A stretch of 64,000 nt of DNA, from the NCBI GenBank assembly GCA_963682025.1, contig OY821517.1, positions 341,606,196 through 341,670,195 on the forward strand, read 5' to 3'. Positions 44,156 to 56,100 of this stretch are shown in pieces. The notes below the pieces were generated by a model. It was not told the DNA's origin. It saw only the letters and a program-made list of their open reading frames with translations, and did no database searches. Source of the DNA: Cordilura impudica. Taxonomy: Eukaryota > Arthropoda > Insecta > Diptera > Scathophagidae. Each line of letters begins with the position of its first letter. Positions within the stretch are counted from its first letter, which is position 1. A program made the translations under genes and the position numbers.

Positions 44156-47100
44156 TTATTTGCGACGGGTTCGCGTTCCGCGTTTAACCGGCGCCGCTGA
44201 TTCCTCTGACGTTTTTTCAGCTTTTGAGTGATGTTCTAGAGTTTGAGCTGCTTTTTCAGCAGCTTGCATTTTATCAAAATCTACATTTTTACGACTTCGA
44301 GTGGCGGCTTTACCTTCACCAACTGTTTCGTCTTCAGTTGCCTCACTTGCATTTTTACCTTTGCGTCCTCTTTTAGAGGGCACTGCTGGTGAATCTGTGG
44401 CGGAAGTGGACGCTGCTACTTTACGTGCTCCCCTCTTGATGACAGGCTTTTCAACGATATCACTTTCATTGTCTTCAACAGAGTTTAAGTCTTCAGCTTT
44501 TACAGATTTTGCCTTGCTCTGTTCCTCGTCCATTTCAGAACTATGATCTTCGGTATCGGTTGTTGCTGCCGCTATAATTTTAGCTGACAATGGTTTCTTG
44601 GCTCTAGACTTTTTAGGTTGATCTATGGCTGCTGCAGCTAGAGCATCTTCTTCAATTCGTGCCTTAGCCGCTGTGGCTGCGCCACGTCTAGCAGCTGTAC
44701 GCGTGGGTGTTTGTGCTTCTAATGCGGGAGAAGTTTCTTGCTTTTCAGCTTCTAGTACTAAAGGTGATTTCTTAGACGGTGGTGGTTCATCTTCATCGTG
44801 ATTATGATCTTCAGCAGATGGTTTAGCCTTACGCCCAATTCGACGTCCTTTAGCTGCAGTTGCAGCGGACGTTGGCGGTGTTTTAGGTTCTGTCTTTTTT
44901 TCTTCTATCACAATAGCTGTGGTTTCCTTCTGAAGTTCTTCGGTATGAGCAATAGCTTTAGGTCTACCGCGCTTACTTGTTTGAGGAGTTTCTACAGTGG
45001 TGTCTACTTCGACGTCTACAACAGATGGTTTACGTCCACGCCTACCAGCCATTCGTTGTGGTGTAGGTGTATCTGTAGCAGCCATTAAGAGAGCACGTTT
45101 TTTGGGTGTCTCCGCTTTAGCTCGTTCTTCTTCTAAGAATTGTTGAACTTTAGCGGTAGGTTTACGTGTACGACCTCTAGCTGTAGTTGTAGCCGCTGTA
45201 GAAGACGATGTGGGTATCGGGCCTGCTATAGTCGCAGTTGTAATTGTGGCCGTAGGTGAGGATTTTGCAGCTTCCAAAGATTTACGTGGCGAATCGGGTT
45301 TCTTCTTTGTTTTTGCTGGCATTACGGCATCATTGGAAGTTTCATCATAATTATGATATACCGTAGCTGCTTTTCTTAGCGGTCGTTTGCTGGGTGTATC
45401 TTCAGCACCCTTAGCTAAAATATGGTCAGGTTTATCAACATCAATCGCAGATGTTTTACGACCTCGCTTGGGTGTTAGAGGTGCAATATCCGCTGTTAGT
45501 ATATTACTGTCTGTTTCTGCTTGTTGCATTTGATCATCTTTATGTTGATGACGAAGATCTTCATGATCAGTGTGTGATTCCTTGCGTTTACGACTTCTAT
45601 GTTTGGCTTCAGGCGAATGTGATATTGTGGATTGTTCAGGTTCTTCGGGGGGCTCATCTTTCTTTTTACGTCCCCGGACTTTTTTAGGTTCCTCAGGAGT
45701 TGGACTTTCCATAGATTTCTCTTCATGTCGTTTCCTATCATCAGCAGTAACTTGTGTGCCGTGATCGTGTTCTTCTTGTGGCTTTCTTCGACCGATACGT
45801 CTCTTGCTTGAGGTACTAGCACTTTCTGTTTTTGCAGTTCTTTCAGGAGAAACTTCCATCTCGGCTTTTTCTTGTTTTGATATTTTAGGATGTTCACGTT
45901 CTGCAATGAGTTCATGTTCTTTATTTCTACGTGTTCGTGACTTTTTAGGTTCCTCATGGATAATAATTGTTGCCGCAGATGTAGCTTCTTCATGGTTTGT
46001 GCAATCATCAGCAGTGACATGTGCAACATGAGCATGTTCTTCTTGTTCGTGATCTTGTTTTCTTCGGCCAACACGTCTTTTTCCCACGGGAGCACTTTCT
46101 TGCAGATTGCTTGCAATTTGTTTGGCCACAGCAGCTCTTCTCTTAGTAGCATGTTTAATTTCATGATGTTCATCTTCAGCCACGACATGATGACGACCTC
46201 CTCTTCGGCCTCGTACCTCCTTCTCTTCGAGGTCGGGAGAGGAACGCTGATTTTCTGGTTCGAGATTAACTTCAGTTATCTGAACTGCAGATAATTTAAT
46301 ATTTTTCGGTTGGTCTACAATTTCTTTCGCCTCTGACTGCTGCTCATCGTCCGATTTTTCACGTAGTGTTTCAGTTTTTGTAGATTGCTCTTCATGTGTT
46401 GCTGTTTCTCTACGACCTCTTAAAGATGATTGAGATTCCTTCACTATATCTTCTGTGCTAGGCCCCTTTTTATCATTATTAATTGACTGAGTTGGAGGTT
46501 TAACCAGTTCGTCATCCTTCTTTTCGTTAGCAGTTTCTTCTGCTAATACATTGTTTAAAGTAAGATTATCAGTGGTCGAATTTTCGCCTGTTTGTGCAAC
46601 AATTTTGACATCAGGTTCTTCAACGACGACTTCATCTATATCAGGCATTTGTTTGTGTTGTCTAGCTCTACGTTTAGTAGGTTCTTCATCGGCTGTTGAG
46701 CCCTGGCTAGAATCCGAAGCAGTGCGTATACGTTTGCCTCGTACTTTAGTGGATTTCAATTTTAATTTAAGGTCTTTTTCAATATAATCATTTTCTTGTT
46801 TTATATCGATAATTTCCTCATTAGGGATCACAATTTTATCTAATTTGGCAGTCGACTCCGGTTTATAGTTTTCACTTGCATCTACTTGCTCTTTGCGTGT
46901 TTCAACCGCAGCTGGTAATTCACTAATTGTAGATGATGGCTGCCGTGCAGGAGATTTACGGTTACGACTTTTGCTACGGCTTTTTGGTGGCTCTACGTCA
47001 GCAGAAACGGTCAGTTTACTTGCTCCACGTTTTGTTGATCGTTTCGCGGTTAAGACTTCCTCTTCTGCAGTTTCTCCTTCGTTTTTATGGTCTTTTTCTG

Positions 47101-50100
47101 TAGATGTTCCTTCTTTTACTTTATCATCTTGAGAAGACTTGGCGGCAGCTGCTTGAACTATATTTGTTTCGGATTTTTTATTAATAGTTTTGCCTTTTTT
47201 CACTTCTGCCACTACTTTTTCTTTATCTCCAGCTGTTGTATTTTCATCTTCATTTACTTGCCCAAGACTTTCCTCTATTAGCGGCTTTTTAGAATCACGG
47301 CCGAGTTCTGTTTCGATAGGTTTATGGTGACGAAGATTAACTTCTTTCTTCTTGGCTGCTTCAGCAGTGACAGCTTCATCTAATGCCAATGCTTCAGTAG
47401 ATATTTTCAAACGTTGATTGGTTTCTTTAGGAGGTAGAGTTTCAGTTCGTTCAACTAGTTCTTTAAGTTTTTCTTCACTCTCTTGTTTTTCTTCAACAAG
47501 CGTCTTGTCCACTGGAGTCTTAAGTATTTTACGACGTCCTCTACGAGTGGTGGAGTTTTCATCATGAACAGAATCTTGACTCGATTCTGAAACAGTTTTT
47601 TTACGACGAGCAGGTTTAACGGCTTGTTTTAAAACATCTAAAGTCTTAGCTTCATTTGGATCTAGGGAAGCTTGTTCTTCATCTTCTTTTTGACTTAAGT
47701 CTAATGAAAGTTCAGGCTTTTCTGTGATTTCAGTTAAAGATCCTGTTACTTCTACATTCAGAACAGGAATTTCTTTAAATTCAGTTGATTCTATTAATGG
47801 TTCTTCTTCTCTTTCAAGTGAGACAGTGGAATGTTTTTCTTTAGTTGTGTCACCATTATCTTTTTTTTCGGGTATATTAGTAGTTGAAGAAGTAGTTGGT
47901 AGTTCTTCTTCTTTAAGCATCTCTTCAACAGGAGTCTTTTGTACTTTACGACGAGCTCTTTGTGAATGAGTTGTGGTGTCATCTCCATTAACCGAACCTT
48001 GGCTAGATTCTGATACAGTAGGTTTACGGCGACCACGTTTTACCACAGGTTCTTTTCTTTCTTCCAGCCTTTCTGCTTGAACCACGCTTTCATTTGGTAC
48101 TTCTGATACTTGTTCTTCTGCTTTAGTATTTTGTAATATTTCATTAGTATGTAATGATTTTGTAGACTTAAAATCGTCTTCCTGCCGCGGCGAGTCAGCT
48201 GAAAGTTCAGCTGACTGAAGTGTTTCTTGAGCTTCGTTGTTTTGATCGTCAGGTGTAGACTCATTTGGAAGTTCTTCATTTTGTTGACTTTCCTCTAAGA
48301 GTGGTTCTTCAACTTGTGTCGTTTTCACTTTACGGCGACCTCTGCGAGTATTAGAGTCATCGTCATGAACTGATCCTTGACTAGATTCAGATACCGTAGG
48401 TTTTCGGCGACTCCGTTTAACAACTTGTTCTTTTACCTTTTCAGCCGTTTCTACTTCCAAAACAGCATCCAAAACATCTGCAGCTTGTTCTTTTGCTTTG
48501 TCGACAGCTTTCACAACATCTACAGTTATGTTTGGTTTGACTTCTTCCCGAGTTAAGCCAGCAGTAGGCTCTGTCTTTTCTTTTTCCGTTACTGTTTCTT
48601 TTACATCGTTATGGTTTGAAACAGCTGGAAGTTCCAAATTTTTCTCTTTCTGAAGTTCTTTATTTTCCACATCTATATTTTTATTTGTATGCTTTTCAAC
48701 AGATTCTTGAGAGTTTTCTGCTGCTACACTAGCAACAGTTTGAAGGTCTTCATTTTCTTTTATTTCTTCTACAAGTGTTTCCTCGACTGGTGTCTTTCGT
48801 ATCTTACGACGACCTCTAGCAGATTTAGTATCTTCATCATGAACTGAACCTTGGCTAGAATCTGACGCTGTACGTTTGCGGCGGTTTGTTTTGGCTGTTT
48901 CTGTTTTAGCATCAACCATACAAACGGTTGTTTCTTCTACAGTAATTTTAGAGCTAGAGGCTCCTTCTTCGGCATCTTTGTTGGCAGATTCCTTAACTTC
49001 AAATGAAATAGATGATTTGTACTTTTCATCAATGAGTTTTTCAACTGAAGCATTTGATTGTGCTTTCGTTTCTTCGCTTTTTGCCGTAACAGCGTCTTCA
49101 GCAGCGATGACTGATACAGTGTTGGGATCTTGTTTTTCTTTTATTGACTCAGCTAAATCAGCACTAGAACATTTGCTATCAATGTTTTCAGTCAGAAATT
49201 CATCAATACTATCAGATTTCATTTCTGTTCGATTTTTCGTTTCGGTATCAATTATCTTAATTTTGATGTCATAGGTTTGTACAATCTCAATGTTTTTACC
49301 AGCTGTTTGAGCAGAAGTCTTGGCAATACCAACTTCGGTGGATTCTTTAAACGATTTGTCTTTTACTGTTTTTACTTTTACTGAATTCTGTTGGTCTTTT
49401 TCAGTAGTTTCATCAAGTCCAGCAATTCCTTGGGAGGACTCAATTTTAGAGATTTCAGATTGTTCTGGTACGATTGAATAGACCTCATGTTGTATAGTTT
49501 TAGATGTTTCAGATTGTTCTTTGATGGAAGATTTTTTATTTTTAGATTCTTTTTCGGTTGCTTTAGATATTTCAAGGTCCATAGATTTCGAAATTGATTC
49601 CATTAATTCTTCCGGTAACGTTAAATTTTGTTCTGCTTTATCAAGGAATTCTTCAACATCAACGATAGAAGATTCTTGAGCAGCTTCGCTATTACTTTCG
49701 CATGTCTTTATTTCTTCAATTGTTTCTGTACCTAATTCTTTTTCTTCTTTAGATGTCGAAGGCAAAGGAACTGGTTGTTCCAATTGAGATTTTGAATTTT
49801 GTTTTAGTTTGTTTCGAGATTCCAATATATCATTGATATCCTCAGAGGGTTCTTTAGACGATTCTGATTGCGTTTGTGCCGTGTCAGTTACATCAAAAGT
49901 TTCTTCTTCTGTTTTATTGTGTTCCTCAGTTGTATTTTCCTTATATTCTGAGGATTTTTCTGGATTTCCTATATTTTGATTTGACTCTATTTCATGCGAT
50001 TCCGTGATATCTTTTGAAACATTATCTTTGTTCTCCGCAATATCTTCAGAAATATTTTCAGTTAATGATTTTTGGACATCACCACTTTTGTCAAAATCCT

Positions 50101-53100
50101 CTTCTTCTTTAGTTTTATTGTGTTCTTGGAACTCTTTCTCCAATTCAGTTGTATTTTCTTTATATTCTGAGGATTTTTCTTCAGTTTCCAAAATTTCATT
50201 TGATACTATTTCATTCGATTCTGTATTATTTTTTGATCCATAATCTTCGGCAACCGCAATATCTTCAGAAATGGTTTCAGTTAACGATGTTTGGACATCC
50301 TCACTTGTATCCTTGTTGTTCTGACTAACAGATTCGTCATCTTTTATATTTTCTTCTACAACTTCACATATATTTGAATGCTGATCTTTTAATATATTTT
50401 CTGTTTTGAATTCTTCCGTTATAGTTTCGGTAATCTCTTGCACTTCCGAGGGTGGTTCAGCAATTTGCTTGGTAACATTTTGATTTTCGTCATCAGATAT
50501 TTCTTGAACAGTTAATATCTCTTCCAATTGATCTTCATTTTGAACACTAAGTTCTTTAACTTTTTCATAACTGGACGCCTTAGAATTGTCTTCTATTTGA
50601 ATGTCTTCTCTAACTAAAACTTCTTTAGATAGATTTTGATCATCGATTGCAACATATTTTTCATTTATTGATTTATTGTTATCTTCATTAGTTTCACCTG
50701 AAGATAAATCAGTCTCTGAATCTTTAGTAGCCATTTCTCTAGTTGTAACTTCAACCATAGCTGATTCATTTTCAACATCTTTCTCGTCGTTTGTTGCTTT
50801 ATCAGCAAATGAATCATCTACTTTAGAATTGTCATTGACCGAAGAAGAATCCATAAAAATATCTTCATATTCTTGAACAGATTCTTTCTTACTTTCTTCT
50901 GTATCATTGTTAATTTCTGCTTCTTTCAATGTTGTGATATCGACAGTTTTTTCAACCTTTTTAATAGCTTCATTAGAGATTTCATTGAGAGATTCATCCA
51001 TGAAAGTATCAGAAACTTTTCTTGTTTCTTTGATGGACGCGTCCAATTTCTTTTCATGTTCGATTTGCGTTTCTAAGTTCCCAGACTGTTCAAGAAGTTT
51101 TCCTGCTTTAAGTTTTTCCCGTACATTTTCTAAAACGTTTCCATTTTCTGGAGCTTCAGCTGCTAAAAGTTCTTCTGATGTAGTAGTCATAACTTTAGTA
51201 TCAGTCGCTTTTGTAGCTGCTATTAGCGTTTCAAACTCTTTTGGCTGATGTTCATCATTATTTTGACTTGCTGTAGAAGTCTCCTCCTGTTCATTTAATG
51301 AATGTTCTATTGCAGTTTCGTTTCTATTCTTCTCATTTTCTGTAGTCTCTGTTGTTTTTTCTTCCACACTTTTTACTTTTTCCGTAATAAAACAAGTTGC
51401 TTCTTCTAATGGCGAAATTATTTCAACCTTTGAATCATCATCACGTTTACTTTCTGTTAAAGAATCTTCAATTATAGTATCTTCAAGCACTGAATTTTCT
51501 ATATTCTTGGTAACTATGACCGTTTCTTCATTTTCCGTTAGCGATTTTTTATTATTTTCAGAATCTTCCGTAGGATTATCATCAGTTGGGGATACTGCTA
51601 AATTTTTATAATCTTGATTGGAAATTTCTTCCGTTATAGCTGATTCCTCCTCTGTAATATCTTTCTTATGATTTTCACAAATAAATGATACCAAATTTTC
51701 AACATCTTCAATTACGTCCTCTTCAATTATAGAACCACCTTCAATCACCACCAAATTTTCAATTTTTGGAGTTTCTTCTTTTGAACCTTTTTTAGTGAGA
51801 CTTTCTTTGTCTTCATCTTCAGAATTATTACTTGATTCTGGTTTTACCATACTAATATTTTCCTCCTTAGAATCGTTGTTTGTTTCATTTTCAGTTTCGG
51901 CTGTTTTCTGGGATTCGACCAGCTCCATTTCTAATGGATCTTTTGCAAAGGATTTATCGTCATTTTCAAAATCGCTTGTTTTCACATCTCCGTTAAAATT
52001 TTCTTCAGTAATTTCCTTTAGTTCTTCTACAGATAGATTTAGATCTTCACTATCACTAACTAACAATGGCTCCGACAAATCATTTTCATCCTCCTCATAA
52101 GCAGCCAATGATAAATTTCGCAAGTTATTTCGGTCTTCCATAAATTCTGCATCATTATTTATGGTTACATCTGCTTCTGATTCGTTGTCACTAACCACTA
52201 AATGCTCTTCAAATATGGAAGGTTCTTCCACTTTTAATGGTTCTTCTTGCACCGATTCCATAGTTTGATCAAGTAAGTCAATGCCACTTATTTCTGCGTC
52301 CATCGGAGTAACCGGACGTGTTATTTTTGTTGACAATTTTGTTGTTGTACTCGCTAAAGGATCTTTAGAGTCGGTTTTTGTAAAAGAGCTTAAATTAAAC
52401 ATGACTTCTGAAGATGAAGTGACATTTGCTAAACATTTTTCGTTTAAATAAACCTTGGCACATGTTTCGGGTATAATCGATTCGTCTGGAGCAAATCTTT
52501 TATCTTGATCCTCTAAATAAGAAACTTCATCGACTAGCACTTCTTGTACACTTTCAGTTTCTTTTTCTACACCAACGTTACCATCGTCGTCATTATCTTC
52601 TACAACAATAGGTGTTTCAGCTTGATCCAACGTTTCAATCCATTCTTCCACATCGGTTTTGGGTAAATCGGATAAAACTTCAGCTTTTGAGAAAGGTGAT
52701 TGGGATTGGGCCTGTGGCGTTTGCATAGCCAAGGACGACTTGCGTGAATAGATTTTACGTATTGGCGTTTGCATTTGTGATTCTTGACCAGTAAGTTTAT
52801 CGAACGCATCTTCAGCTGATTTGTTTAGCTTCTCTTGTAAAGTTTCATTTACATTTTGGTTGATTAACGTTGCTGTCTTATCCTGATCTTCGTCATCTTC
52901 ATCATAACAGGAGGCCGTAATGCGTTCTACAAAACGTGAAGCAACTGGTGTTTTAAAAAGGTCCTCCAAATTAGACAATCCTCCTTCATTTGTAGCATTT
53001 AAATCATATTCGGTTGAAACTTCAATTGAATCGGTACTTTTTTCTATAACAGCGCTTGAGGGTAAGGATGAAATCATTATATTCTTTGCTGTTGGTGTCT

Positions 53101-56100
53101 TTAGGAATTTATCCATATTTTTATTATCCACTATAGCTGGAGAAGAATTCATTAGTTCCTTTATGCCTGCCATAAGAGGAGTAGAACACATTTTGGGTGT
53201 TTGCATTAATTCACGCATTCCCTTAAAACGGGGTGTGCTACAACTTTTAGGAGTTTTTAACAATTCTCGAACACCTCTTAAATTAGTATTTTTCGCAGAT
53301 GTTGTAGGTATTTCTTCTAAATCTTGTGAGACTTTAGCTGGAGGTGTCTTAACCATAACGGCTACTCCAGCAAGTTTTTCAACTTCTTCCTGTTCATTTT
53401 CTGTTGATTGTTTGGGTGTCTGAACTAAATTGCGTATACCAGCAAATTTGGGTGTTTTATCAGCTTTTGGAGTTTTTAATAACTCTCGCACACCTGTCAT
53501 TGTGGGAGTTTTAGGTGAACCATCAATAATTTTAACAGATTTCTTTGCTTTAGGTGTTGACACTATTACACCCTTCGCAGAGGTTGTAGCGATTTCTTCC
53601 ACCTCCTTTTCCTCTAAAAAGCTTTGAGTTGTTGGCGTTTTGACCAGCAGAGCTACTACAGCAAGTTTTTCAACTTCTTCCTCCTCATTTTCATGTTTAA
53701 TTTCTGGCGTTTTTACTAACTCACGAATACCAGAGAATTTGGGAGTATTTAATTCCGCTTTTGGAGTTTTTAATAAATTACGCATCCCCGTCATTATGGG
53801 AGTTTCGGGCGAATTTGATATAAGTTGAATGGATTTCTTAGTTTTGGGTGTTGAAACTTCATTCATCTCGGTAGAGGAGGTATTGATTTCTTCCACATTT
53901 TCTTCGACATCTTTTGATACTTTAGCTATAGGTGTTTTAACCAAATCGGCTAACAAAGCAAATTTTTCAACTTCTTCCTCCTCATGCTCTGGTGTTAACT
54001 TTGGCGTTCTTACTAGATCTCGGATACCAGCGAATTTAGGGGTATTTACCGCTTTTGGAGTTTTTAATAATTCTCGCATTCCCATCATTACCGGAGTCTT
54101 AGGCGAATCAGCTACAATCCGAACTGATTTTTCTGATTTTGGAGTTACAATTTCTGAAAGAAAAGGTTGGTTGTAAGAAGTTATGTGTATTGCCTGCACT
54201 TAAAAATCATGTTGGGAGGCCGTCACTCACATTCAGAATTATGAATTCTGTAGAAAGTTGATAAGTGAATATAGATTAACGCCTAAAATATCTAGTGAAA
54301 AGTATATTCATTCCTCAAAAAAGTAGATAAATTAAAAATTTAACTTCTTCAAAAAGTACCTTTTTCAAAAAAAAAAATAATTCACTCAATTCTTCAAAAA
54401 AGTAGATTAATTAAAAATTTACCTTCTTCAAAAAGCACCTTTTTCAAAAAAAAAAAAAAGAAATATTAAAAAAAAAAAAAAATAATTTCTCTAAAAATTA
54501 ATTTTCCAAAAAGTTCATTTAAAAAAAAGTATTGTTTAAGTATTTTTTTTTAAAGTACCTTTAAAAAAATACTCTCTTCAAAAGTGTCTTATTCAAAAAG
54601 TACCTTTTTCAAATATGTGATTTATTAAAAAAAGTAAATTTTTAAAAAAATTACCTTTTTATAGAAAGTACCTTTAAAAAAAAGTACCATTAAAGAAAAA
54701 AGTAAATTTAAAAAAAAAAATACCCTTAAAAATACCTTCTTAAAAATCAAGCACATTTGCAAACAAAGTGCTTTCTTCAAAAAAGCACCTTTAAAAACTA
54801 CTTTTTTCAAAAAAGTAAATTTTTCATGAGTACCTTTTCAAAAAAAGTACTTATTTAAAAAATAACTTTTTCATAAAAAAACCGTTCTCCAAAAGGTACA
54901 TTTTTCAAAAAAGGACCTTTTTTAAAAAGTACATTCATTCTTAAAAAAAAAAGTAATTTTTCAAAATATACCTTTTTCAAAAAAGTACCTTCACAAAAAA
55001 GTACCTTAGTAGTAAATGAAGCACATTTAAAAAAAATCTTCAAAAACGTACCTTAACAAAAAAGGTATCTTCCTTAAAAAAAGGAACTTAAAAAAAAAAA
55101 AAAAATATAATAATAATAATTTTGCAAAAAAAAAGTATATTATTAAAAAAAAGTAAATTTTTCAAAAATGTGATTTATTATAATATTAAATTAAAAAAAC
55201 CTTTTATAGAAAATACCTGTTTAAAAAAAGTACCATTAAAGAAAAAAGTGCCTTCTTCAAAATAGTACATTTTTAAACAAGCACATTTTTGTATTTATTT
55301 TCAAAAAAGTACCTTTTTCACAAAAAAAAAAAAAAAAAAATAAATAAATAATTTTTCAAAAAAAAAAGAGAATTTTTCAAAAAGTATCTCTAACAAAAAG
55401 GACATTATTCAAAAAAAAACTTTTTTTTTCAAAAAAGTATTATTTTCAAAAAAGCGTTCTAAAAAAAAATAATTTTACAACAAAGGAAATTTTTGAAAAA
55501 GTACTTTAAAAAAAACCTTTTTCTTAAAAAAGTATCTTATTCAAAAAAGTATATTTTTTTAAAATCTCTTTCACAAAAGGACATTTCTCACAAATTTTAC
55601 TTTTTAAAGTGCTTTTTTAAAATAAGTACCTTTTAACAAAAGTTATCTTTTTATATAATTTTCACTTTTTTATATAATTTAAAATTTTTAAAGTGGCCAA
55701 ATTTATCTTTCTACTTTAATTTATCTTTCTACTGTAGCAATGTTGACATAAGGAAATAGTAGCTCGTCAATATATTTTTTGTTAGAAAATTACCTTTAGA
55801 TTCTAGAATTTCATTTTTAAATTCTTCTGCAGATTCTTCATCTGAACTTGCAATCGTTTCTGTAATTTTGAATACAATATCTTTGTTATCATTTGTGACA
55901 ATTGCATTATCTGAAATTGAAATAGGATAAAAATTAAATATTCGTCAACATTAAATAAAAGAAACAAACATAGGCACCAAAATATTATATAATTACCTTC
56001 CTTCAGCTGAGATTTATGAACTTCACATCGTTTTAAGTGCGCAGCTGATTTTTTCTTATCTCCAACGAAATGCGTTTCAACTGAAACAACTTAAAGTAAC

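Noticed and set aside
45496..46188. 230-codon minus-strand frame inside exon 4 of the giant gene
   Set aside because: It is an alternative frame of the repeat-rich giant ORF, rich in Lys, Met and Leu, with no domain. The same holds for the many plus-strand Ser/Phe-rich frames opposite both large exons.
54625..55043. Lys/Phe-rich frames in the intron of the giant gene
   Set aside because: They are generated by the TTTTTCAAAAAAGTACC minisatellite.
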